This document shows positions 10,402 to 18,964 of a stretch of DNA of 64,000 nucleotides, one piece after another. Source of the stretch: Promethearchaeota archaeon. Its GTDB lineage: Archaea; Asgardarchaeota; Lokiarchaeia; Sigyniarchaeales; SOKP01. Location: positions 1 through 64,000 of the forward strand of contig JAHLWS010000005.1 of NCBI GenBank assembly GCA_019057795.1, read 5' to 3'. The number at the start of each line of letters is the position of its first letter. Position 1 is the stretch's first letter. Under the pieces are notes generated by a model. It was not told the DNA's origin. It saw nothing but the letters and a program-made list of their open reading frames with translations, and did no database searches. A program made the position numbers and the translations under genes.

Positions 10402-11502
10402 TTGATGGAAACGAATACAAACTTTGAGGAAATTATTCGAGAACTAAATGAACGCGATCTGGAACGATTTAAAAACTTGTCTGATCGCTTTAAACTCCAA
10501 TTAGATAAGATAAAAGATGGATTCGCTCCACCGATTTTAGAAAATTTGAATAATTTTTATTTGGATATATTAAATCATCTCGCTGAGGGTTTCAAATTTA
10601 GATTAAAATTAGTTATCGATACAAATATTATTTTCAGTGAAATAAGAGCAATCCTAATGGGCAAACCTTCATTTTTAAGTAATTTAATTAATATTCCATT
10701 TTTAGAACTATTTGCTCCAAAAAAAATTAGAGAAGAATTATTCAAGACAATAGAAGAAGATTTGCCACCTAATTTAGACAAGGAAAATGCTTATTCCTTA
10801 GCTTATTTTTTTTTTGAAAAAATTAGTATTTTAGACCAAGAAAATGAAGAAGCTTGGGAAAAAGCTCATATCTTACTAAAACAATATGATAAGGATGATA
10901 TTCCTTTTTTAGCATTAGCGATTTCTCTAAATGCACATGGAATAATCACTAAAGACAAACATTTCAATAGACAAGAAGATATGAGCGTCTGGAAATTAGG
11001 AATAAGTGGTAAAGTAACTTCAACAATCTCAAGAGGTGTTTTTTCTCTTTATATCATAGATTATAGCTTTAATAAAATTCTCTTCACTTTAGCAAGGTGT
11101 ATCTTTATTATTTTTCAGGGGTTTCTTGAGTTTTGCCATGAACTTTATTCTGCTATTAAAGCTGCTTTTATTTCAATGCATGAAAAGTATTCTAATTTAC
11201 CCACATGGCTACAAGTAGGTATCCCTGTTATAATCATAACAATTCCTACTTTAATTTTAATTTTTTCAGAAAAAGCTCGTAATTCATTAAAAGATTTCAT
11301 TATAGATTTAAAGGATAATTTGAGTCTATTTATAAAACATTTCAGTGATGATTTGAAATTTAATATCGAAATAATAAAAAACCTAACAATAAAATTATAT
11401 CCTTTTTTTGAATTAGTAATTGAAGGTATGGGCTATCTCTTTTATTCAGCTATTTTACTTGCTAAACAAATAAAGACATTAGAAGATCGATCTGTAATTT
11501 GA
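10402..11502 (+). CDS. PIN-domain protein with C-terminal transmembrane region
   Basis: KLVIDTNIIFSEIRAIL ... APKKIREELFKTIEE ... YDKDDIPFLALAISLNAHGIITKDKHF (PIN acidic pattern); later WLQVGIPVIIITIPTLILIFS TM helix. Confidence 0.8.
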   Translation: MMETNTNFEEIIRELNERDLERFKNLSDRFKLQLDKIKDGFAPPILENLNNFYLDILNHLAEGFKFRLKLVIDTNIIFSEIRAILMGKPSFLSNLINIPFLELFAPKKIREELFKTIEEDLPPNLDKENAYSLAYFFFEKISILDQENEEAWEKAHILLKQYDKDDIPFLALAISLNAHGIITKDKHFNRQEDMSVWKLGISGKVTSTISRGVFSLYIIDYSFNKILFTLARCIFIIFQGFLEFCHELYSAIKAAFISMHEKYSNLPTWLQVGIPVIIITIPTLILIFSEKARNSLKDFIIDLKDNLSLFIKHFSDDLKFNIEIIKNLTIKLYPFFELVIEGMGYLFYSAILLAKQIKTLEDRSVI

Positions 11503-11639
11503 TGAAACTATGATTTTTATCAAAAAGTTTAAATTATCTTAAATTAAGTTGTATTAAAAGAAGTGAAATAGAAAAAGTATCGAATAATGAATTTTTGGAA
11601 TACTTAGTGGATAAGGACAAATAAATTAAAACAGATCAA

Positions 11640-12809
11640 ATGATAAATTTAAGAAATAAAGTATTTTATATAATAATTTTTTGTTTTTCTTATGCTGTTT
11701 TCATTATAGTTGGATTAGGTCTTATGAGTAGATTAAATTATTATACAATTTTCTATACTTTAAAGGGTGATGATATTGTTGATAAAGAAGTATCCTTTGG
11801 GATGAATTTTCTCGGAAGTTTTATAAATTGGTCAGATTCAAATACCTATATTCTATTTTTTGAGGATAGTTTTCTGCTTTTATCCAATTTCATCTATTAC
11901 GCTTATGTTTTTTCTCATGTGATAATTTTAATTGGTTGGATCTTATTCACCTTGTCTAGTGCCAAGAAAAAAAAAAAGCTTGCAATTAGTATCTCCTTCT
12001 TTATTTACATTGGGATCTATATTTTTCTTATTTTTTATATGCCCTTAAGATTAGATCGAATGGTAGATCAAACAAATTTGAAATATATAGAGTTAAAGGA
12101 GTTTAATCCACAAATAACTTATCTTATTTTAAGCTCACCTGCTCCCTACTGTGAGATTTTCATTTGGTTTCCCATTATTTCACTCATTGCTTTTTATCTT
12201 ATTAATTATCTCTCTTTTCAACAATTAGTTGAGAAATTCGCATTTATCCTAAAGAGAGAGATATTTTTCAGAGATTTTTATGAAAAAGTTATAAAAAAAT
12301 ATAATGAAAACGAATATTGGGACATTAAAGAAACACTAGAATGGTGGAATAAGAGAACTCCTCCTCTCGTGAAGAAGCAAAAGCAAATTAAATTTTGTAA
12401 AATAGTTTCATCATTTGCAAACTCACAAGGAGGATTCATTATAATAGGCATTTCCAATTCATTTCCTCGAGAAATAATAGGAGTACCTAATATTGAAAAT
12501 TGGATGAAAGATCTCGAAGAGAAGCTGTTAAGATGGATGAGGTTTGAGAATAAATTCTATAGATTAAAAGAGATACTTCTTCCAAATGAAAATAACCAGA
12601 TGAGGAGATGCATTGCTCTCCTGATATTTCAGACTAAAAAACCCGTTTCGGTTGAAATAACTAAAGGAACATTCTTGTATGGTAAGAGATTAGGTTCAGA
12701 GAGCGTCTCAATTGACCCTAAAATATTAATTAAAGAAAAAAAAGAGGTCTCTAAATTAAACATTGACTTTCTCGAGGAAATGATAAAGGAATATGACTTG
12801 AGTTATTAG
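11640..12809 (+). CDS. membrane protein with C-terminal AlbA_2 / Schlafen-like domain
   Basis: Four N-terminal TM segments; KFCKIVSSFANSQGGFIIIGISNS matches the AlbA_2 core 'FANxxGGxxxIGI'. Confidence 0.7.
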   Translation: MINLRNKVFYIIIFCFSYAVFIIVGLGLMSRLNYYTIFYTLKGDDIVDKEVSFGMNFLGSFINWSDSNTYILFFEDSFLLLSNFIYYAYVFSHVIILIGWILFTLSSAKKKKKLAISISFFIYIGIYIFLIFYMPLRLDRMVDQTNLKYIELKEFNPQITYLILSSPAPYCEIFIWFPIISLIAFYLINYLSFQQLVEKFAFILKREIFFRDFYEKVIKKYNENEYWDIKETLEWWNKRTPPLVKKQKQIKFCKIVSSFANSQGGFIIIGISNSFPREIIGVPNIENWMKDLEEKLLRWMRFENKFYRLKEILLPNENNQMRRCIALLIFQTKKPVSVEITKGTFLYGKRLGSESVSIDPKILIKEKKEVSKLNIDFLEEMIKEYDLSY

Positions 12810-13086
12810 ATATAAAAGAATAACATAAAAATTTATTATTTAAAAATGATGAACTTCTTTATAAAAATAAATAAATTCAATTAAAATCTTGAAGTGATTA
12901 AAAAACCATCTGAAATCTTATTTAATATTTTTCTCGTATTGCCCTATTGGATTAATTTAAGGAGCGGAGATTATATTTTTCATAATGAAGAAATATTTAA
13001 TTCTCTATAAAAAAACAATAAAATTGAATCAGATACCATCTCAGGTTTGAAAAATTATATACTCAATATTCTGTCTCCTATAATTA

Positions 13087-13123
13087 TTAATTCCTTCCCC
13101 TATGGGCCCCCTCATAAAAAATT
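13087..13123 (+). repeat. 37-bp C-rich intergenic repeat, copy 4 (most divergent)
   Basis: ttaattccttcccctatgggccccctcataaaaaatt; shares CCTTCCCC..GGGCCCCCTC.TAAAAAA architecture. Confidence 0.5.
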
Positions 13124-13333
13124 ACTGCTATTATATTGAAATTTCTTGCTTTTATAATATTTTAACACTATTATATATATAAGTGAATAGAAATATGGAG
13201 GATTAAATTCACTGTATTTTAAAAAAGAGTTATAAAGTATGAATGATAAAGAAAGTGTATTTAGATTAGTTTTAGATCTGGACACTTAAACGATTAGTGT
13301 ATTTTAAAAAAGTATTATGCTAATATGCATTAA

Positions 13334-14989
13334 ATGTTTCCTTTAGAGATTTATTTCGTTCTAACTTTAATTTTATTTATAAGCACTATACTCTTTTACA
13401 TCTCAAAAATTAGGGAATATAACTCTCGTAAATCTCAGTATATAATATTGATCTTATTGGTAATCATGTGTGCAATTTACTTTTCAAATTTGGGTTCATT
13501 TAATCCTTCAGACACAGAAGATCCTGTTGAAACCGCAATTTTTAGTGGATTTTCATATTTATTACTATTTTTTTCTGTTTTTGTATTCATTAAATCTTTT
13601 TTTCCTTCTGACCAAGACATTATTGAATTGAAACCCCCTTCAAGATATAGAGCAAGAAAAGGTATTATTGAAATAGGAAAAGTTATGAAAAAAGAAAGAA
13701 AGAAACACAAATTCTTTCTCTCCCTTAAAGATCTTGAAAGACATATGTTCGTATGTGGTACTACGGGCTCTGGGAAGAGTAATTTCTTACAATATCTCTT
13801 AACCAACTTTAAAAAACACTATGATATTCCTTTCTTACTTGTAGAATTTAAGGGGGAATACACGTTTTTACAAGATATAATTGAAGATATGTTAATAATT
13901 AGACCTGGAGAAAATTTTTCTATAAATATATTTAATCCAGAGGGGGCCAATCCAGAAATTCACGCTGAAAGAATTTTTAATATTCTAAAAAGTGGACAAT
14001 TTTTAGATGAGCAATCGGAATTCTCCCCTCAAATGGAAAAAGTCTTGGTGGATATTTTAACAATAGTATGTAGTAATCCACAATATCAGAGCTGGAAAGA
14101 TTTTTTTAACCAATGTGAACAGTATCTAGAAAAGGAGAAAAGAAATATCCCTATGCTACATCAGAGTCTTGTTAGTATTCAAAATAGAATTAGAAGATTT
14201 TCATTGGGACCATTAAAAGCTATTTTTTCTACAAGGTATAAATTGAAAGTAAAAGATCTATTTGACAAGAATATTCTAATCGATCTAAGCTCTATTATAC
14301 GATTAGGTGGAGAAAAAGAAGATGCTCTATTTTTTCTAAATATGGTTTTAAAATATTTATGGGATAAAAATATAACACAAGGAGCGTATCAATTCAAAGG
14401 CATAAAGCACCTGACAATTATCGAAGATGTACAATATTTTGCACCAAAAGATTCATCATCCCAATCCAAATTGACAACTTACTTAGAAGATATCGCACTT
14501 TTACAACGAGGTACTGGCGAATGTTTGATTTCAATTGCCACACGCCCTCAAGTAAGTGGCGAAATTTTAGCAAATTGTGGCGTTTTGATTGTATTTAAAA
14601 GTTATATGCAGAGGAGTCTCCTCCGTGAAATACTGAATCTTGAAGAAGAAAATGAAGATTATTTGTCAATTCTAGAAGAAGGACAATGTATTGCCCGTGT
14701 AAACTCTGTAAGGAGACCATTTCTACTTTGGGTTCCGTATTTCGAAAGACACTGGTTAAAACGGGGAGACGTGAATAGAAAAAACAAACAAATTCTAAAG
14801 AGATTAAAGGATAAAGATAAACCAGATATTAAACTAAATATAGAAGAACTAAAGCAAAATACTAAAAAAGAAATAAAAAACAAAAACAAAAAAAAAGGTT
14901 CTAAACCTCATAAAAAGAAAATTTCACTGGAGAGTAATGGATTTAAGCATAAGATTTATTGCAAATTTTGCGGAAAAGAAGTAGAGTAA
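13334..14989 (+). CDS. membrane-anchored HerA/VirD4-like ATPase
   Basis: N-terminal TM helices; HMFVCGTTGSGKSNFLQYLL (Walker A), LTIIEDVQYFAP (Walker B), LLQRGTGECLISIATRP; C-terminal half zinc ribbon YCKFCGKEVE*. Confidence 0.8.
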   Translation: MFPLEIYFVLTLILFISTILFYISKIREYNSRKSQYIILILLVIMCAIYFSNLGSFNPSDTEDPVETAIFSGFSYLLLFFSVFVFIKSFFPSDQDIIELKPPSRYRARKGIIEIGKVMKKERKKHKFFLSLKDLERHMFVCGTTGSGKSNFLQYLLTNFKKHYDIPFLLVEFKGEYTFLQDIIEDMLIIRPGENFSINIFNPEGANPEIHAERIFNILKSGQFLDEQSEFSPQMEKVLVDILTIVCSNPQYQSWKDFFNQCEQYLEKEKRNIPMLHQSLVSIQNRIRRFSLGPLKAIFSTRYKLKVKDLFDKNILIDLSSIIRLGGEKEDALFFLNMVLKYLWDKNITQGAYQFKGIKHLTIIEDVQYFAPKDSSSQSKLTTYLEDIALLQRGTGECLISIATRPQVSGEILANCGVLIVFKSYMQRSLLREILNLEEENEDYLSILEEGQCIARVNSVRRPFLLWVPYFERHWLKRGDVNRKNKQILKRLKDKDKPDIKLNIEELKQNTKKEIKNKNKKKGSKPHKKKISLESNGFKHKIYCKFCGKEVE

Positions 14990-15353
14990 AACATGGAAAA
15001 ATGTGAGGAGTGTTCGACCAAATTAGAAAAGGAAGATAAAGAGCATATGGAATTAGAAAAATTCATAGATACTTTGTTGGACAAACAAAAAAAGAGTTAA
15101 AAAGGTTTGATGAAATGCACATGAAAAGATCTCATGCTTTCTCTTATTTTTGTTTTAGAATTCATAGATTATTATTTAATTTTTGTAATTATAAATCTTT
15201 ACCATCTTAAAGATCGTTTTGCTGCAAAATTAACCATCGAAATGTATTTTGCTGCTTTCTCCTATCCTGTTAATCTTGCATTTGATCAATCGTTAAATTA
15301 GATAAGGCAAATACAAATGTGCTTTAAATTCTGGAGTAATAGTATTTTTTATT

Positions 15354-16223
15354 ATGTTACTCAAAGAAGTACCATACTTCTTAATTTGCCCTAAACATAC
15401 GACACGACATAAAAAGGATATCTTCAAGTCAATTTATCATTCACTTTATGACAAGATTGATTCTGTTGTATTACCTGAAGGACATTTTCTAGTTCAAAGT
15501 TATGGTAAAATTTTGGATTCAATTGTAATAGAATTAGATGATGAATCCGATTATAATTTCCTTAAAGCTTTAGGTCCATTTACGACATGGACTTTAAATC
15601 ATTTGGAAGATTATACCATTGGAAAGAATATAATGCAGGATGGATTGAGAGTTGGAACGATTTCGATTTTCGTCCTTAGAGTTTATAGATTACCTAAAAA
15701 TATTTTAATAAAACGGCCTCCTCAACAGAGCGTCTCTAATCAATTTTTTAATTGGGATGTTGAAGATGATGAAGTTTTTGATTTTAAAAATCCAGTTGTG
15801 CCTGAAGAAGAATTCAACGAAATCTTGTCTTCGATCAAATATATTTATTCCTTATACATAGCCATGAAATCTGCAAAAGATGAAAATTTTAAAAACCAAA
15901 TCACTTTCGAAGATTTATGGCAAAAAATTCAATCGAAATTTGAACCTAATATGATAATTTATACTTTGAAGCAAAAAAAAGCCAATGAAATCATCGAAAT
16001 TAACGACTCTGGAATAATAGTCAAAACTGAGAAAGGGACTGAATTAGTAGAAATTGAAATGATAAGAAAAGCATGGGAAAATTTAGTAAAAGATGGTGTT
16101 CTCTACAGAGATGAACATGAGAAATCAACTTATCGAAGCTCGTTTATTTTAGGACTACTATCACAATTTAATTTCATAGAAACAAGCTTGAAAGGTAGAA
16201 TATGTATAAAACTGAAGGTTTAG
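15354..16223 (+). CDS. hypothetical protein
   Basis: 289-aa ORF downstream of the HerA-like gene. Confidence 0.6.
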   Translation: MLLKEVPYFLICPKHTTRHKKDIFKSIYHSLYDKIDSVVLPEGHFLVQSYGKILDSIVIELDDESDYNFLKALGPFTTWTLNHLEDYTIGKNIMQDGLRVGTISIFVLRVYRLPKNILIKRPPQQSVSNQFFNWDVEDDEVFDFKNPVVPEEEFNEILSSIKYIYSLYIAMKSAKDENFKNQITFEDLWQKIQSKFEPNMIIYTLKQKKANEIIEINDSGIIVKTEKGTELVEIEMIRKAWENLVKDGVLYRDEHEKSTYRSSFILGLLSQFNFIETSLKGRICIKLKV

Positions 16224-16264
16224 TTATTTTTTTTTATATCATTAATTAATTAATTAACAAGGAT

Positions 16265-16561
16265 GTGAAAATTATATCTCAGCATAGGTGGTCAAAAGAA
16301 GATCATATAATCGCACTTTATTTATATCGATTTGGTATGGAAAGCTTGGGTGACCCTGTAAAACTATTATCTTTATTAGAAATACCTGTATCCTCAATGA
16401 CAATGAAATTTGCAAATTTAGTTTCAGCAATATATGGTAAAGATGTTGGAAAATTTGGAACTAGTGAATTGGATAAAGAAGTAGTTAAAGAATACCTAAA
16501 TTTGCCACAAGAAGATTATCGAAAACAAGTTTTTGATATCATTTATAAGAAAATGGAATAG
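16265..16561 (+). CDS. small protein resembling the N-terminal HTH-like domain of HNH-type restriction proteins
   Basis: RWSKEDHIIALYLYRFGM ... LLSLLEIPVSSMTMKFANLVS; GTG start. Confidence 0.55.
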   Translation: MKIISQHRWSKEDHIIALYLYRFGMESLGDPVKLLSLLEIPVSSMTMKFANLVSAIYGKDVGKFGTSELDKEVVKEYLNLPQEDYRKQVFDIIYKKME

Positions 16562-16570
16562 TTTTACTAT

Positions 16571-17620
16571 TCATTCTTGTATCATAGCCTTTTTGAATTC
16601 AGCAATATGAGCATTATTCGCATAAAAGCGTTCTAAAGATTGTTTCATTTCAATAGCTATAGCTTTTATTACTGGGACGGGTACTGAATTAGCTAATTGT
16701 TTATATGCTTGTGTCATTGAAACAGGGAATATAAATGAATCGGGAAATCCTTGCAGTCGCGCCCATTCCCGTTCCGTCATTTTTCTTATCCCCTCGTTAT
16801 TCTTCTTTTTAAGTGGATCATCTCCTGGCCTCCACGCATCGTATTTTATGGTGTCTTTAACCAAATTTCTCTCTTTTCCCATTCCGCCGCAGACGATCGT
16901 ATTGGCCACTTCTTTCCGCCCTATGACCTGGTAACCGAATCCGTGTCCTTTTGCTTTATGACGTGTCCTATGATTTTTTAGCGTGTTCAGATATTGTTGT
17001 GATAAAAAATATTTTGTATTAACATCTTTTTCTAATATATTACCAATTCTAACATTTCTATTTTCGCCTTCAGGAAATTTAAATTTAATATCCTCCCTAA
17101 ATCCAACAATGTATATTCTTTTTCTCTTTTGAGGTAATCTAAAAAGACTGGCATCTAATATTGTGTAATAAATTGTATATCCTAATTCATTCCTTAAAAT
17201 ATCTTCAATAGTGTTAAAAGTTCTGCTTTTATCGTGATTTTTCAAATGTTTAACATTTTCAAGTAGAAAACATAAGGGTTTTTTTTCCCTTATGATATCT
17301 CTAATATAGAAAAAAAGGTTCCCTCTTTCGTCGTTAAAACCCTCCCTATATCCAGCTATTGAGAATGCCTGACACGGAAACCCAGCCAATAAAATATCAA
17401 AATCGGGAATATCTTTGGTAATTACTTCTTTTATATCAGCCTTTGGATTTTCTCCAAAGTTTAATTTGTAAGTTAGACAGCAAAATTCATCTATTTCACA
17501 TGAAAACACAAATTTTATCTGATCTCTGAATGCCTGTTCGAATCCTAATCGAATACCGCCGATACCCGCAAACAGATCAATTGCTTTATATATATACATT
17601 AAATTTATGTCAAAATCCAT
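16571..17620 (-). CDS. DNA (cytosine-5-)-methyltransferase
   Basis: Motif I DLFAGIGGIRLGFEQAF, motif IV GFPCQAFSIAG, motif VI ENVKHLKNHD, motif VIII QKRKRIYIVGF, motif X QLANSVPVPVI. Confidence 0.95.
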   Translation of the reverse strand: MDFDINLMYIYKAIDLFAGIGGIRLGFEQAFRDQIKFVFSCEIDEFCCLTYKLNFGENPKADIKEVITKDIPDFDILLAGFPCQAFSIAGYREGFNDERGNLFFYIRDIIREKKPLCFLLENVKHLKNHDKSRTFNTIEDILRNELGYTIYYTILDASLFRLPQKRKRIYIVGFREDIKFKFPEGENRNVRIGNILEKDVNTKYFLSQQYLNTLKNHRTRHKAKGHGFGYQVIGRKEVANTIVCGGMGKERNLVKDTIKYDAWRPGDDPLKKKNNEGIRKMTEREWARLQGFPDSFIFPVSMTQAYKQLANSVPVPVIKAIAIEMKQSLERFYANNAHIAEFKKAMIQE

Positions 17621-17728
17621 TATAAATATATGTTACTATATTCTATCTACATACATATATTTAAATTACAGGGAATTAAGAAGACGAAGATTGAGATTCA
17701 TATGGAAAGAACTAGAAAAGAAAGCGTA

Positions 17729-18952
17729 TTATTTTAATTTCCAAAAATCTCTTCCATCCCTATTAATATGAAGAATTTCTTGCTTTCGTACTAATTCACT
17801 TAGTTTAACCTTTAAGAATCTTACATCAAGCATTTCCTTCATTCTTAATTTTGAGACTAAATCATCTAAATCTTGCCATTTATTAGATAGAGTATTAATT
17901 ATATTTTCTTTAGTTATATCTATTATATGAATCTGTCTGGTTTTATCTAATCGTTCTATATCGGGCAATTTTGATTTTAGGGACGCGATTGGGACACTTT
18001 TTTCATATCCTAAAAATATTTTCTGTTTTTCACTTTTTTTTTTTAAAACTACTTTTTTCTTTGAAAGATCTTCTTCTATAATTTCTTTAATTAATTGTTT
18101 GAAATAGTTTTCCCATTTTGTTTTATGTGGTTTTGGCCATTTATTTCCATTTTCAGTTCCAAGTTGTTTTAATTTATTTCGTAATATCTGGGAGTGATTA
18201 GTAGTCCAACTTCCTTTTTTGATCTCATTATTTAATACTTCAATCAATTTAGGAATTTCATTTCTGTGATTAATTAATATTTCTTGTTTATATGATGTCA
18301 TAAAAGTATAGTGAGAATAGGCTACGGGTTTTACTTTTCCTATTTTAGTTATAACTTCATCTAGTATAAGTTCCTTTGGAATAAATTGTGCTAACCTTAA
18401 AAAATTTCTAAAACCTTCAGGGCTATAACCAATTCTTCCATTTGTCGAATATTTCTCGCTTTTTCTTATACCCATCCATTTTATTACTCTATCACCTAGT
18501 AAAGGAATTAAATTTCCAACCATTCTCAAAATTAATCTATTCTCGCTACTAATATCATGTTTAACATCAGTATACCTCTCAGAATCTTTCAAACGTCTTT
18601 TAATAAAACTATGTAAAATTTTTCCAATTGTATGAATTAATGAAGGAGGTTTTTTTCCAGATGTAACTTTTTTTCTACTTGGATCTTCTGGTTCATAAAG
18701 GGCTATACCATCTTTTAACATGTAATCCTTGATTTCCCTTCGAATTTTCAAAGCTGCACTACCTGAAAGAAGAACAAACGCATCTTTAGCCCACTTCTCT
18801 TTTGAGGAATAGATCAATTGCTCTGCTAATGTACTCAGTTCTATTGTAAGATCAATATCAGAAATACCTAAAATTGTCTCCTCATTAGTCATATCAGCTT
18901 CAAAGATCTCATCTTCATTCTTTATTTTATCTTCATCAATAATACCTGACAC
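17729..18952 (-). CDS. uncharacterised protein in GHKL ATPase / C5-MTase operon
   Basis: 407-aa ORF, same strand, 12-nt gap from the GHKL gene. Confidence 0.7.
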   Translation of the reverse strand: MSGIIDEDKIKNEDEIFEADMTNEETILGISDIDLTIELSTLAEQLIYSSKEKWAKDAFVLLSGSAALKIRREIKDYMLKDGIALYEPEDPSRKKVTSGKKPPSLIHTIGKILHSFIKRRLKDSERYTDVKHDISSENRLILRMVGNLIPLLGDRVIKWMGIRKSEKYSTNGRIGYSPEGFRNFLRLAQFIPKELILDEVITKIGKVKPVAYSHYTFMTSYKQEILINHRNEIPKLIEVLNNEIKKGSWTTNHSQILRNKLKQLGTENGNKWPKPHKTKWENYFKQLIKEIIEEDLSKKKVVLKKKSEKQKIFLGYEKSVPIASLKSKLPDIERLDKTRQIHIIDITKENIINTLSNKWQDLDDLVSKLRMKEMLDVRFLKVKLSELVRKQEILHINRDGRDFWKLK

Positions 18953-18964
18953 TTAATACCACCA

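Noticed and set aside
16240-16262. attaattaattaattaac tandem near 16240
   Set aside because: Low-complexity AT repeat, expected in this composition.
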